A DNA stretch of 64,000 nt from Arthrobacter sp. MYb213 (GCF_002979915.1 NZ_PCQA01000005.1:124001-188000); one strand, 5' to 3'; shown: positions 8,766-18,100, counted from the first letter of the stretch. Notes: generated by a model not told the origin, from the sequence alone. Made by a program: numbers and translations.

Positions 8766-8859
8766 GCAGTTCCGAACGCGTTTTTGCGTGCAGCGCCTTG
8801 TGCCGCGCTGGACTCGAAGCCAATCGGTGCACTCCCTCGCAGAGAATCGAGGAGGAGCT

Positions 8860-10164
8860 ATGAGCCAAGGAACCGACGCGGTCCACGCCGGATATCGCCC
8901 GAGCGGAGAATTCCGTCCGATGCTGCCACCGCTGCACAATAGTGCGGCCTATCAGTTCGCCTCGCACGCCGAGGCGATCGAGAAGTTCGCGTTGCGCCAG
9001 GCTGGCTTCACTTATTCACGCACCGGCAACCCGACCGTCTCCATCCTGGAGCAGCGGGTCGCCGCCTTAGAAGGTGGGGCGCACGCGGTGGCCACGGCCA
9101 CCGGACAATCCGCCGTCGCCCTCTCGCTGCTGGCGCTGACCCAAGGGGCCAAACATATTGTCGCCTCCGCCTCGCTCTACGGCGGCACCGTGGACCTGTT
9201 CACGGACACCTTCGCCGACTTCGGCATTCGAGTTTCCTTCGTAGACCAGGGTGACCCGGCTGCCTGGGAAGCGGCCATCGAGCCCGATACCCGGGCCTTC
9301 TTCCTGGAATCGGTCTCCAACCCGCTGTGCACCGTCGCCGATCTGCCAGCCATCGCGGACATCGCCCACCGGCACAACATCCCGGTGGTGGTCGATAATA
9401 CGTTGGCCACCCCGATCAACTTCAAGCCCCTAGATTTTGGCGCGGACATCGTGGTGCACTCGGCCACCAAGGCGCTGGCCGGACACGGCTCGGTACTTGG
9501 GGGAGTCATCGTGGACTCGGGCCGCTTCGACTTCACCAACGCCACCCGCTGGCCACAGATTGCCGCACCCCGAGATCGCCTCAACGGTGCTTCTCTGCTC
9601 GGTCGCCACGGCCCGGGCGCCTATGCGATGCTGGTGCGCTCCAAATTCCTGCACGACCTAGGGCCAACCCTTGCCCCGGCCAGCGCACAAGCGATCCTCA
9701 CCGGTATCGAAACCCTGGCCGTCCGCGCCGCCCACGTCGGCCGTAGCGTGCAAACAATCAGCATAGCTTTGGCCGCCCACCCGGGAATCAAGGCTATCCA
9801 CCACCCCTCACTGCCCACCCACCCAAGTCACGCGCTCGCCGGGCGGTTACTTCCGCGGGGCACCGGCTGCGTATTGGCCATTGAATTGGCCGACGAGGCG
9901 TTGGTCTCCGCGGTGATCGATGCGCTGGAACTGATCGCCCTGGCCGCGAACATCGGAGACACTCGTTCGATGATTGCCCACCCCGCCACCATGACCCATT
10001 GCCGGCTCTCCGAACAACAACTCGCCGCCGCGGGGTTGAGCACCGCGGTGCTGCGACTGTCTGTCGGCCTCGAAGACCCCGTTGACCTGATCGCCGACCT
10101 CACCCACGCCCTAGATAGCGCGATCGCCGCGCCAACGGAACTGACCCAAGGAGTTTTCTCATGA
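8860..10164 (+). CDS. metY: O-acetylhomoserine sulfhydrylase (homocysteine synthase)
   Basis: This 434-residue PLP enzyme of the Cys/Met metabolism family joins O-acetylhomoserine and sulfide to give homocysteine. The PLP lysine is Lys204 in HSATKAL. FTYSRTGNPT near residue 50 and the length and insertions around 270 match MetY rather than the shorter MetB. The ATG at 8860 has AGGAGG a few bases upstream; the frame stays open back to 8599 but that extension crosses the SAM riboswitch and is not coding. The stop overlaps the start of the next gene by four bases (ATGA). The product homocysteine is the substrate of MesD encoded nearby on the other strand. Confidence 0.88.
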   Translation: MSQGTDAVHAGYRPSGEFRPMLPPLHNSAAYQFASHAEAIEKFALRQAGFTYSRTGNPTVSILEQRVAALEGGAHAVATATGQSAVALSLLALTQGAKHIVASASLYGGTVDLFTDTFADFGIRVSFVDQGDPAAWEAAIEPDTRAFFLESVSNPLCTVADLPAIADIAHRHNIPVVVDNTLATPINFKPLDFGADIVVHSATKALAGHGSVLGGVIVDSGRFDFTNATRWPQIAAPRDRLNGASLLGRHGPGAYAMLVRSKFLHDLGPTLAPASAQAILTGIETLAVRAAHVGRSVQTISIALAAHPGIKAIHHPSLPTHPSHALAGRLLPRGTGCVLAIELADEALVSAVIDALELIALAANIGDTRSMIAHPATMTHCRLSEQQLAAAGLSTAVLRLSVGLEDPVDLIADLTHALDSAIAAPTELTQGVFS

Positions 10165-11375
10165 GCGGCTTTAACACCCTCGCGGTACACGCCGGACAGC
10201 ATAAAGACCCGGCCACCGGCGCGGTCATCCCGCCGATCTACCAGACCAGCACCTTCATCCAGGACGGCATCAACGTGCTGCGCGCCGGACATGAATACTC
10301 ACGCGGCTCTAACCCCACCCGCAATGGTTTCGAAGAACAATTGAATGCGCTGGAACGCGGGGTCGCCGGGTTCGCCTTCGCCTCCGGGATCGCCGCGGAG
10401 GATGCGCTACTGCGGGCGGTGCTCGCCCCAGATGACCATATCATCCTAGGCGCCGACGGATACGGCGGCACCCACCGGCTGATCAACAATCTGCACCGCA
10501 AATGGGGGATCAGCGCTTCCACCGTGGAGCTGACCGACCTGTCCGCGGCTGCCGCGGCACTGCGCCCCAACACCGCGTTGATTTGGGTGGAAACCCCGTC
10601 CAATCCGCTGTTGAAGATCGCCGATCTTAGCGCTCTGGCCAGCCTGGTTCGCGAGCACGGGGCGCTGCTGGTGGTCGATAACACCTTCGCCACTCCCTAC
10701 CTGCAACGCCCGCTTGATTTTGGGGCTCACGCGGTCATCCACTCCACCACCAAGTACATCGGTGGGCACTCCGATGTGCTCGGCGGCGCGGTCATCGTGG
10801 CCGACTACCTGCACCGGGGCCAATCGCTGGCCGAGGCGGTAGGTTACCAACAATTTGCCGGCGGCGCGGTGGCCGGCCCGCAAGATGCTTACCTTGCCGC
10901 CCGCGGACTAAAAACCCTAGGACTGCGCATGGAACGGCACTGCGCCACCGCGCTAGAACTGGCCCGTTGGCTGCAAACCAGGCCCGAGGTATCCCGCGTC
11001 TACTATCCGGGCCTGCCATCGCACCCCGATCACCGGCTGGCCGCCACCCAGCAGCGCGGCTTTGGCGGGATCATCTCGCTGCAACTGGCCGGTGGGGAAC
11101 ACGCGGCCCGCGCGCTGGCCGAATCCATGGAGTACTTCCAGCTTTCGGTATCCCTGGGCGGGGTGGAATCGCTGGTCTGTTACCCGCGGGAGATGACCCA
11201 CGCCTCCACCATCGGCACTCCCCAGCAAATTCCGGCCGATCTGGTCCGCCTCTCCGTGGGCATCGAGGAGCCGGCGGATCTCATCGCCGATCTCACCGCC
11301 GGGCTGGCCGCGGCCCACAGCGCCACTTCCCTCGCCACACAGAACCTGCCACGCCCCGCCATGGCTTCGGCCTAG
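10161..11375 (+). CDS. metB: Cystathionine gamma-synthase (or related trans-sulfuration PLP enzyme)
   Basis: This 404-residue PLP enzyme is homologous to the preceding gene but belongs to the cystathionine gamma-synthase/lyase branch. Indicators are the VHAGQ..DP.TGAVIPPIYQTSTF start, EYSRGSNPTRN, the PLP lysine Lys198 in HSTTKYIGGHSD and SLGGVESLVCYPREMTHA near the C terminus. CGS makes cystathionine from cysteine and activated homoserine; cystathionine gamma-lyase has the same signatures, so the direction of the reaction is not certain. The pairing with metY under one SAM riboswitch favours the biosynthetic role. Start overlaps the metY stop. Confidence 0.8.
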   Translation: MSGFNTLAVHAGQHKDPATGAVIPPIYQTSTFIQDGINVLRAGHEYSRGSNPTRNGFEEQLNALERGVAGFAFASGIAAEDALLRAVLAPDDHIILGADGYGGTHRLINNLHRKWGISASTVELTDLSAAAAALRPNTALIWVETPSNPLLKIADLSALASLVREHGALLVVDNTFATPYLQRPLDFGAHAVIHSTTKYIGGHSDVLGGAVIVADYLHRGQSLAEAVGYQQFAGGAVAGPQDAYLAARGLKTLGLRMERHCATALELARWLQTRPEVSRVYYPGLPSHPDHRLAATQQRGFGGIISLQLAGGEHAARALAESMEYFQLSVSLGGVESLVCYPREMTHASTIGTPQQIPADLVRLSVGIEEPADLIADLTAGLAAAHSATSLATQNLPRPAMASA

Positions 11376-11434
11376 TTATCCACATTCGCCGGCAGCCTGA
11401 GCCGAACACCGCGCCACGGCACCATGCTGTTTTC

Positions 11435-13135
11435 ATGACAGCATCCATGAACGAAGCCTTGAGGCAGCTGGCCGACGCGGCCACGCTGGTCGCCTCAGCC
11501 ACGGCAGCGCTTGCCCAGCCCGATCTTCCGGCCGGGCACGCCGCCTACTTCGCGATGCTTACCGAACACCTCGGGCAACAGCTCACCCGCGCGCAGATTT
11601 ATGCCGCCGAGGCCGCACGCCGCACCGGCGCACATAAACTCGACCAAGAATCTCTGCAGGCGATCAGCGATGCCGGGCCTAACCCATCCGCGCAGGATCT
11701 GGCGGCGACGACGGGACGCACCACCAGTGCACGTACGCACTTTAAGCACACCGCGGACTTCTTACATGGCTGGTTGCGCATCCCGTTGTCCACCGCGCGG
11801 GAGCGTTTGCTGCAGGCCGATTGCCTGGTCGCAGGGGTCAACGATGCCGGCCAAGTCACCGGGCCCTGGCTGCCTGCACTCGCCCAGGAATTTAGCGACG
11901 TGAACACCGACCCCCGGCTGGTGGTGGCCGCCTCCAAGAAGATCCATGCAGTGCGAAATGACCTAGGGCAGGACCACGAGCGCGACGCGGCGAAGACCAA
12001 ACTACAGTCCGAAGCGGTTCACTTCATCAAAAACGAGCCGGAGACCGCGCGGAAACATCTGTCGGATTTGGTGGCCGAGGTCAAGTCTGGAACCCGTGAG
12101 ATGAAGGCGCTGCTGGCGGAAATCGGCTTTTTTAAGGTCGGAATCCGCAACGGACTGGTGGAATACGTACTTCGCGTGCTGCCCTCGCAGGCTTCGGTGA
12201 TCGAGGCATTCCGGCAGCAGCTAAATAACCCGAAGACGATCGCCGGGAATCGCGATGCGCTCCGCGAGCTGGATTCGGAGCTGACCGGAGAGCCAACCAG
12301 CCAATGGGACGACGACCACACCATGCCCGACTGGGCACGAACCGAGGCCACCCCAATCGACCAGCCCACCCCAACCGACCAGCCCTCGCCGCAGAGCAAC
12401 AATAAATCCACCGCAGAACCGGCGGAAGATACCGGGGCACCTGAGCAAATAGAGGCACCATGGGAAAATCTGAGCCCCGAGCGGCGGCATTTGATCGGAT
12501 TCATGGCGTTGCTCATGAGCGACCGCACCGGATCAGGGGGATCGCCGGGGAAACAACCCGGACTTGTCACTCCACAGGTGAGCATCATTATGGATTACGA
12601 GAAGATGCTCGAACGCGGCAAGGACTTCGCGGTAACCTCCTCCGGCTTTGCCTTAACGGTGGGGGAGACGCGCGCGGCGTTATGCAATGCGGGAGTGTAC
12701 CCCTTGGTGCTCAACGGCAAGAGTCTTCCGCTGGATTTGGGCAGGACCCAACGGTTGTACACCAAGGCGCAGGGGCGTGCGATCCGTGCCGCCTATCGGG
12801 GCTGTTCCTATCCGGGGTGCAGTATGCCGGCCGAAAGGTGCGAGCTGGATCATTTGGATGCGTGGGAGAAAGGTGGCAATACCGACATCTGTTCCGCGGA
12901 CCTGGGCTGTCCGGTGCATCATATCGAGCGGCACTGTGGCTTGTTCCACGCGGTAAAAATTCCAGGATGCCGTCCGATGGTGTTGCTCTCTAAGGAGCTC
13001 GATCCCCAGCAGCGGTTGCGGGTGAACACATTTTTTCTATCGCCCAATGAGGCATTGGAGGCTAACCACTTGGCCGATTCCATGACCCGGCTGTGGCGTG
13101 CGGGGAAGCTCGACGTGGAAATAGTCGACCCTTAA
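11435..13135 (+). CDS. DUF222 and HNH endonuclease domain protein
   Basis: This 566-residue protein has the layout of the large actinobacterial DUF222-HNH family. A helical N-terminal DUF222 region (residues about 20-330) is followed by a Pro/Thr/Gln-rich linker and a C-terminal HNH nuclease motif built from CSYPGCSMPAERCELDH, W..GG.TD and CPVHHIERH. The catalytic His of ELDH and the metal-binding HH pair are present. Members occur in many copies in these genomes, often as IS-like or intron-like scattered genes, and their role is unknown. The ATG at 11435 is chosen because the open frame back to 10967 lies wholly within metB. Confidence 0.8.
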   Translation: MTASMNEALRQLADAATLVASATAALAQPDLPAGHAAYFAMLTEHLGQQLTRAQIYAAEAARRTGAHKLDQESLQAISDAGPNPSAQDLAATTGRTTSARTHFKHTADFLHGWLRIPLSTARERLLQADCLVAGVNDAGQVTGPWLPALAQEFSDVNTDPRLVVAASKKIHAVRNDLGQDHERDAAKTKLQSEAVHFIKNEPETARKHLSDLVAEVKSGTREMKALLAEIGFFKVGIRNGLVEYVLRVLPSQASVIEAFRQQLNNPKTIAGNRDALRELDSELTGEPTSQWDDDHTMPDWARTEATPIDQPTPTDQPSPQSNNKSTAEPAEDTGAPEQIEAPWENLSPERRHLIGFMALLMSDRTGSGGSPGKQPGLVTPQVSIIMDYEKMLERGKDFAVTSSGFALTVGETRAALCNAGVYPLVLNGKSLPLDLGRTQRLYTKAQGRAIRAAYRGCSYPGCSMPAERCELDHLDAWEKGGNTDICSADLGCPVHHIERHCGLFHAVKIPGCRPMVLLSKELDPQQRLRVNTFFLSPNEALEANHLADSMTRLWRAGKLDVEIVDP

Positions 13136-13207
13136 TCCTTCGATCATTTCCAACCGCCACCGGTGAGCGGCTAACGCTCTGAACGCGCGAAGTTTGATCG
13201 TTTTGTC

Positions 13208-13253
13208 GTCACAATTGGCGCATGGGTGATCAGTTTGTCAAGATTGACGCATG
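13208..13253 (+). repeat. Imperfect 17-base tandem repeat before the BASS transporter
   Basis: GTCACAATTGGCGCATG (13208-13224) recurs as GTCAAGATTGACGCATG (13237-13253), 29 bases later with three differences. The second copy ends in the transporter's ATG and includes the perfect dyad GTCAA-GA-TTGAC. There is no purine-rich ribosome site before that ATG. The pair could be an operator; that is a guess from spacing and symmetry. Confidence 0.4.
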
Positions 13254-14291
13254 CCTTCTGATCCTTCTGTTCACTCAGCACCCGAACCTCCCCAATCATC
13301 CCAAGAGCGCGATAATACCGAGTCGGCCGGCGAGGAACGCAGCGCCAAAGTAGCCGTCACCCTCTTCCCGCTCCTAGTTCTAGCCGGCGGCGCCATCGCA
13401 CTGCTCACCCCCGGGACCTTCACCGGTTTCTCGAAGTTGATCAACCCGTTGTTAATGGTGATCATGTTCGGCATGGGGCTCACGCTCACCTGGCCAGATT
13501 TCGCCCTTGTGGTGCGTAAGCCACTGCCGGTGATCCTCGGGGTGATCGCGCAATATGTGATCATGCCGCTGCTGGGCCTGGCCATTTCGATCCTGCTTCA
13601 GCTGGACCCGGCCCTGGCTGCCGGCGTGATTCTGGTCGGTTGCGCCCCGGGCGGCACCGCGTCAAACGTCGTCACCTATCTGGCCAAGGGCGATGTCGCA
13701 CTGTCGGTCACGATGACCTCGATCTCCACGCTGCTGGCACCAATATTCACCCCACTGCTCACCCTCTGGCTGGCCGGACAGTACCTGCCGGTGGACGCCG
13801 GCACCATGGCCCTGTCCATTGTGCAGATCGTGCTCATCCCGGTAGTGCTCGGACTCGTTTTGCGCGCGATCATTCCGCGCCTTGTCAACTCGGTTCTCCC
13901 GGCCCTACCGTGGGTATCGGTCATCGCGATCACCGGCGTCGTCCTCATCGTGGTTGCCGGCAGCTCCGCCGCCATTTTCAGCGCTGGGCTACTGATCCTG
14001 CTCGCGGTCATCTTGCATAACGCCGGCGGTATCGCCCTAGGTTATGGCACCGCGAAACTGTTCAAACAGCCGATCGCTAGCCGTCGCACCATGGCCGTCG
14101 AGGTCGGCATGCAAAACTCGGGTCTCGCCTCCGGGCTGGCTAAGCAATTTTTCACCCCCGAGGCGGCACTTCCCGGTGCGGTATTCTCCGTCTGGCACAA
14201 CCTCTCCGGCGCGCTCATCGCAGCATATTGGCGTCGCAGTAGTGCCAAACAGGCGCAGCGCCAACTGGTAGAAGAACAACCGGCAAAGTAG
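13251..14291 (+). CDS. Bile acid:sodium symporter (BASS) family transporter
   Basis: This 346-residue membrane protein has about nine hydrophobic helices from residue 40 onward and the two hallmark BASS motifs: GCAPGGTASNVVTYLA.GDVALSVTMTS near residue 130 and EVGMQNSGLASGLA near 285, which form the crossing helices around the sodium sites. The first 35 residues are polar and probably cytoplasmic. Actinobacterial members carry varied organic anions, often small carboxylates or pantoate-like compounds, and the substrate here is unknown. It stands alone, followed by a perfect terminator hairpin. Confidence 0.85.
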   Translation: MPSDPSVHSAPEPPQSSQERDNTESAGEERSAKVAVTLFPLLVLAGGAIALLTPGTFTGFSKLINPLLMVIMFGMGLTLTWPDFALVVRKPLPVILGVIAQYVIMPLLGLAISILLQLDPALAAGVILVGCAPGGTASNVVTYLAKGDVALSVTMTSISTLLAPIFTPLLTLWLAGQYLPVDAGTMALSIVQIVLIPVVLGLVLRAIIPRLVNSVLPALPWVSVIAITGVVLIVVAGSSAAIFSAGLLILLAVILHNAGGIALGYGTAKLFKQPIASRRTMAVEVGMQNSGLASGLAKQFFTPEAALPGAVFSVWHNLSGALIAAYWRRSSAKQAQRQLVEEQPAK

Positions 14292-14303
14292 CTGACAACT
14301 AAG

Positions 14304-14343
14304 GACTAGCGCCGGCCCCCAAACGTGGGGGCCGGCGCTAGTC
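14304..14343. terminator. Bidirectional terminator hairpin
   Basis: A perfect 17-bp GC-rich stem (14304-14320 with 14327-14343) with a six-base loop lies between the convergent transporter and oxidoreductase genes. It lacks a long T run on either side. Confidence 0.8.
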
Positions 14344-14357
14344 ATCTCGGCGTGAGG

Positions 14358-15416
14358 TTAGTTCGTGATCAGGTCGTTCGGGTAGCGAACTCCCACGGAC
14401 TCACGGATCGTATCGAACAGCTCCATGGTTTTTACCGAGTCATTCCAGGGCATCGTGGGGGACTGGGTGAGACCTTGCTGAATGCAGCGGGTCGCCTCAC
14501 GGAATTCATAGCCGTAATTTTCACCCACCGCAGCGAACTCTTCGACTCGGGCCGGCCCGGACGCCGGGTGAATGAACAGCTTGCTGGCGTTATGTAGTGG
14601 CGCATTGGTGGCGAGCCATCCGGCCGAACCGACCACGCGCGCCTGTTGCGGTGCGGCTCCGTTCAGCGTCACCATAAGTTGCGCGTGGGTTCCGGCGGCA
14701 TAACCCAGGTTGATTGCGGTCTGCGTATCAACCCCGTCTTCGTTCAGCTGCGCCACCGCCTGCACCGAATCCGGGAATCCCAGCGCACCGATAGCCCACG
14801 TCAGCGGGTAAACCGCTAAATCTAGTAGCGCTCCTCCGCCGGCGTTCGGGTCAAAGAGTCGGGAGGTCGGATCGTATTCGGCACGGAATCCCAGGTCCGC
14901 TTGCACCCAGCTGATCTCGCCCAGTTCGCCGGATTCGATGATCGCTAACGCGCGGGCGAAGACCGGGGTGAACCGTGCCCACAGCGCTTCCATCAAAAAC
15001 AGGGAGCGTTCTTCGGCAAAGTTGATCAGCGTGCGAGCCTCGGTGGCGTTGATGGTCAGCGACTTCTCACACACCACATGTTTTCCGGCGGCCAGCGCGG
15101 CCATCGCGATCTCAAAATGCTGCCCATGCGGGGTCGCAATGTAGACGACGTCGACCTGGCTATCGGCCAAAAGCTCCTGATAAGACCCGTAGGCCCGAGC
15201 GATGCCGTGCTCATCGGCGAAGGCACGGGCCTTCAGCTCATCGCGCGAGGACACCGCGCACACATTTGCATCGTCTAAGGCTTGCAGGTCTGCCAGAACT
15301 TTGGCGACGATCCGCCCGGTGGACACCACGCCCCAATTTAGTGTTCGTCCGGTAGCAGCGGAGGATGGTGCGGCCCCTGGCGCGGCGACGGGAGGCGTAG
15401 AAATATGGGAATTCAC
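14358..15416 (-). CDS. Gfo/Idh/MocA family oxidoreductase
   Basis: This product of about 352 residues has the N-terminal Rossmann domain of the family (NWGVVSTGRIVAKVLADL) and the active-site motif AAGKHVVCEKSLTIN with the conserved EK pair near residue 105, followed by the alpha/beta C-terminal domain. Members oxidise or reduce sugars, inositols and biliverdin-type substrates with NAD(P); no substrate can be assigned. I prefer the GTG at 15416, which has AAAGGA eleven bases upstream; an ATG at 15458 would add 14 residues (MRLFPTASQRIVPH) and leave three bases to the upstream gene. It probably shares a transcript with the carbonic anhydrase gene. Confidence 0.8.
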   Translation of the reverse strand: MNSHISTPPVAAPGAAPSSAATGRTLNWGVVSTGRIVAKVLADLQALDDANVCAVSSRDELKARAFADEHGIARAYGSYQELLADSQVDVVYIATPHGQHFEIAMAALAAGKHVVCEKSLTINATEARTLINFAEERSLFLMEALWARFTPVFARALAIIESGELGEISWVQADLGFRAEYDPTSRLFDPNAGGGALLDLAVYPLTWAIGALGFPDSVQAVAQLNEDGVDTQTAINLGYAAGTHAQLMVTLNGAAPQQARVVGSAGWLATNAPLHNASKLFIHPASGPARVEEFAAVGENYGYEFREATRCIQQGLTQSPTMPWNDSVKTMELFDTIRESVGVRYPNDLITN

Positions 15417-15461
15417 GTGGGGTACGATCCTTTGGCTAGCGGTGGGAAATAAGCGCAAACG

Positions 15462-15983
15462 CTAGGAAGCGTTGGCGGCCAAATGTTTGGCGGCAAGCAC
15501 CAGATAGTGTTCGGCGTTGACGTTCAGGCTACGAACTTCCTCGTCACTCAGTTCGCGGCGCACCTTCGCCGGCACTCCGGCCACCAGCGAGCGCGGCGGA
15601 ACCTGGGTCCCTTCGAGTACCAGCGCGCCGGCGGCAACCAACGATTTTTCGCCGATGACCGCGCCGTTCATAATGGTGGCGCTCATTCCGACCAAGCAGC
15701 CGTCGCCCACGGTGGCGCCGTGCACCACCGCACTATGTCCTACGGAAACCCCGGTTCCGATGGTGCAGGGGAATCCCTTGTCGGCGTGCAGCACCACATT
15801 GTCTTGCAAGTTGCTGCCCGATCCGACACGAATCGGTGCTGAATCGCCGCGCACCGAAACGCCGTAGAAGGCGCTCGCGCGATCGCCAAGTTTCACGTCG
15901 GCGCTGAGCGTCGCGGTCGGGGCAAGGAAAACATCGGCGCCCACGGTAGGGGTTGCGCCGTCAATGGTGATTATGTGAGCCAT
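15462..15983 (-). CDS. Gamma carbonic anhydrase family protein
   Basis: This 173-residue protein is a left-handed beta-helix built from hexapeptide repeats. The three zinc histidines of gamma carbonic anhydrases are present as His66 (VVLHADKG), His83 and His88 (GHSAVVHGA). Such proteins may hydrate carbon dioxide, but many bacterial members are inactive or of unknown function (YrdA/PaaY-like). It lies upstream of the Gfo/Idh/MocA gene on the same strand and downstream of purU with a gap of 39 bases, so the three may form an operon. Confidence 0.85.
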   Translation of the reverse strand: MAHIITIDGATPTVGADVFLAPTATLSADVKLGDRASAFYGVSVRGDSAPIRVGSGSNLQDNVVLHADKGFPCTIGTGVSVGHSAVVHGATVGDGCLVGMSATIMNGAVIGEKSLVAAGALVLEGTQVPPRSLVAGVPAKVRRELSDEEVRSLNVNAEHYLVLAAKHLAANAS

Positions 15984-16022
15984 GGCACCATCCTATCGAA
16001 CCCCCGCCACCGAGAACGAAAG

Positions 16023-16868
16023 TTAGGAGAAGACGATGGTGCGCTGCCCATCGAGCATCACCCGATGCTCGGCATGCCACTGCACCGCGCGGGACAGCGT
16101 GCGCCCCTCCACACTGCGGCCCAAGGTCACCAGCTGTTGTGGGGTGCGCGCATGGGTGACCGAGGTGACTTCCTGATCGATGATCGGGCCCTCGTCCAAA
16201 TCCGCGGTCACATAGTGCGCGGTTGCGCCGATTAGCTTCACCCCGCGGGCGTGAGCCTGGTGGTACGGCTTCGCACCCTTAAAGGAGGGGAGGAAGGAGT
16301 GGTGGATGTTGATGACCCGACCAGACATTCGCTCACATAACGCGTCGGAAAGGATCTGCATGTAGCGCGCAAGCACCACCAACTCGATATCGTAGGAATC
16401 GGCCAGGGCCAACAGCTCCGCCTCGGCCTGAGACTTATTGGCCGCGGTCACCGGCAGGTGCACAAAGTCGACCCCGTAAAAGTCTGCCATCGGCTTCAAA
16501 TCTAGGTGGTTGGACACGATCACCGGCACCTCGATGGCCAGGTTCCCGGCGCGCTGGGCGAAGAGCAGATCGTTGAGCGCATGCCCGGCCTTGGAACACA
16601 TGATCATGGTTCGGGTGCGTTTAGCTGCATCATCAACGCGCAGTGACATCACAAATTCTTCACGAATCGGAGCCAAGGCGGCCCGCACCTGGGTCAGCGA
16701 CTGTTCGGTGGCCACCTCGATGCGCATAAAAAAGGTGTTCGAATCCGGGGACTCGTACTGCTGGGATTCGGTGATATTGCAACCAGCGCCCAGCAACCCG
16801 CCGGAAATAGCATGCACGATGCCCGGTCGATCAATGCAGGAAAGGGTCACGATGTACTGGTTACTCAT
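16023..16868 (-). CDS. purU: Formyltetrahydrofolate deformylase
   Basis: This 281-residue enzyme hydrolyses 10-formyl-tetrahydrofolate to formate and tetrahydrofolate. The N-terminal ACT domain (YIVTLSCIDRPGIVHAISG, residues 5-80) is followed by a formyltransferase-type domain with NIHHSFLPSFKGAKPYHQA and the catalytic aspartate region HYVTADLDEGPIIDQE. It is divergent from folD, which is under a ZTP riboswitch, so two opposing one-carbon-folate steps share this intergenic space. Confidence 0.92.
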   Translation of the reverse strand: MSNQYIVTLSCIDRPGIVHAISGGLLGAGCNITESQQYESPDSNTFFMRIEVATEQSLTQVRAALAPIREEFVMSLRVDDAAKRTRTMIMCSKAGHALNDLLFAQRAGNLAIEVPVIVSNHLDLKPMADFYGVDFVHLPVTAANKSQAEAELLALADSYDIELVVLARYMQILSDALCERMSGRVINIHHSFLPSFKGAKPYHQAHARGVKLIGATAHYVTADLDEGPIIDQEVTSVTHARTPQQLVTLGRSVEGRTLSRAVQWHAEHRVMLDGQRTIVFS

Positions 16869-17076
16869 GGTTCGAGGTTAACCTGCGCGGGCATCGGACG
16901 CCGAATCGGTGCGGGTTCTGTTTCTGGCTTCGCGGTGAGCTAGTGCCCATTGCGGCTGGCATCCGCGGCTGTGAGCACCGGGCAAACCTCGGATCGGCCG
17001 GGCAGAAATCACATTTTTCTTGGCTTCATTCACCGGCGCGCACCTGGTGATCTTGGTTAGACTTGGGAGCAGAAGT

Positions 17077-17153
17077 ATCGTGACTGGCGTGAGGTGGAAA
17101 ACCACCGGGGAGCGAGCAACCTGCACTGAATACGGACCGCGCGCCTGGGTCTG
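17077..17153 (+). promoter_or_regulatory. ZTP (pfl) riboswitch upstream of folD
   Basis: The sequence matches the pfl motif in order: CGTGACTGGCG at 17079, GGTGGAAAACCACCGGGGAGCGA at about 17093-17115 (GGTGG pairs with CCACC), and the pseudoknot strand GCGCGCCTGGGT at 17140-17151. ZTP riboswitches sense the purine intermediate ZTP/ZMP, which builds up when 10-formyl-THF is short, and turn on one-carbon folate genes. folD begins 59 bases downstream. The rest of the 343-base purU-folD space shows no gene; minus-strand frames over it are shadows. Confidence 0.9.
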
Positions 17154-17211
17154 GAACCGATCAGCATCGTGAGCCTGCCATTTTTGCGCGGGCCACCACG
17201 GAAGGAACAGT

Positions 17212-18078
17212 ATGAGCGCACGCATTCTCGACGGCAAGGCGACCGCAGCGACGATCAAGGCGGAGCTGACTCAGCGCGTCGCCGCCCTGAAGGAGCAAGG
17301 CCACAGCACCGGGTTGGGAACGATCCTTGTGGGTGATGATCCAGGCTCAAAGTGGTACGTCGGCGGCAAGCATAAGGACTGCGCCGAGGTCGGTATCGAA
17401 TCGATCCGCGTGGATCTGCCCGAGGAAACCACCCAGGAAGAGCTGCTCGCACAGGTGCGCAAGCTGAACGAAAACCCGGATTGCACCGGTTATATCGTGC
17501 AGTTACCTCTGCCAAAACACATCGATACCGATGTCATTCTTGAAGCAATGGATCCTGCCAAGGACGCCGACGGCCTGCACCCGATGAATCTGGGCCGGCT
17601 GGTTGCGAATGTTAACCGTCCGATGACCTCGCCGTTGCCGTGCACCCCGTTGGGCTGCGTCGAACTGGTCTCGCGCCACGGCATCGACCTGAACGGCAAG
17701 CATGTGCTCGTGTTGGGCCGCGGGGTGACCATCGGACGCCCGGTGGGGCTGTTGCTCACCCGTCGCGACGTGAATGCGACTGTCACCTTGGCGCACACCG
17801 GCACCACTAACCTGCCGCAGCTGCTTGCCCAGGCCGACGTGATCATCGCGGCCGCAGGCGTGCCACATATTATTAAGGCCGACGCCATCAAGCCCGGCGC
17901 CATCGTGCTCGATGTGGGAGTATCCCGGGTGGACGGCAAGGTGACCGGGGATGTGGATCCGGCCGCCGCCGAGGTCGCCTCATGGATCTCTCCGAACCCC
18001 GGCGGCGTGGGCCCGATGACCCGCGCCATGCTGCTGAACAACGTGGTCGAGGCAGCCGAGCGCAACGCTGCGAACTAA
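17212..18078 (+). CDS. folD: Bifunctional methylene-THF dehydrogenase/methenyl-THF cyclohydrolase
   Basis: This 288-residue cytoplasmic enzyme interconverts 5,10-methylene-THF, 5,10-methenyl-THF and 10-formyl-THF with NADP. Motifs are [16 protein letters not shown] with the catalytic lysine near 55, [20 protein letters not shown], the nucleotide loop [13 protein letters not shown] and [17 protein letters not shown] riboswitch for ZTP precedes it, which fits its role in supplying formyl groups for purine synthesis. Confidence 0.95.
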   Translation: MSARILDGKATAATIKAELTQRVAALKEQGHSTGLGTILVGDDPGSKWYVGGKHKDCAEVGIESIRVDLPEETTQEELLAQVRKLNENPDCTGYIVQLPLPKHIDTDVILEAMDPAKDADGLHPMNLGRLVANVNRPMTSPLPCTPLGCVELVSRHGIDLNGKHVLVLGRGVTIGRPVGLLLTRRDVNATVTLAHTGTTNLPQLLAQADVIIAAAGVPHIIKADAIKPGAIVLDVGVSRVDGKVTGDVDPAAAEVASWISPNPGGVGPMTRAMLLNNVVEAAERNAAN

Positions 18079-18100
18079 GCTAAACCCGCAGCAGTGCCTC

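Noticed and set aside
8599-8859. N-terminal extension of metY by 87 codons
   Set aside because: It runs across the SAM riboswitch; the ATG at 8860 has a perfect ribosome site and gives the family start.
10967-11434. N-terminal extension of the DUF222-HNH protein
   Set aside because: It lies inside metB in another frame; the first start after metB, at 11435, gives the normal family length.
16878-17258. Minus-strand frame of 126 codons between purU and folD
   Set aside because: It crosses the ZTP riboswitch and has no recognised protein sequence.
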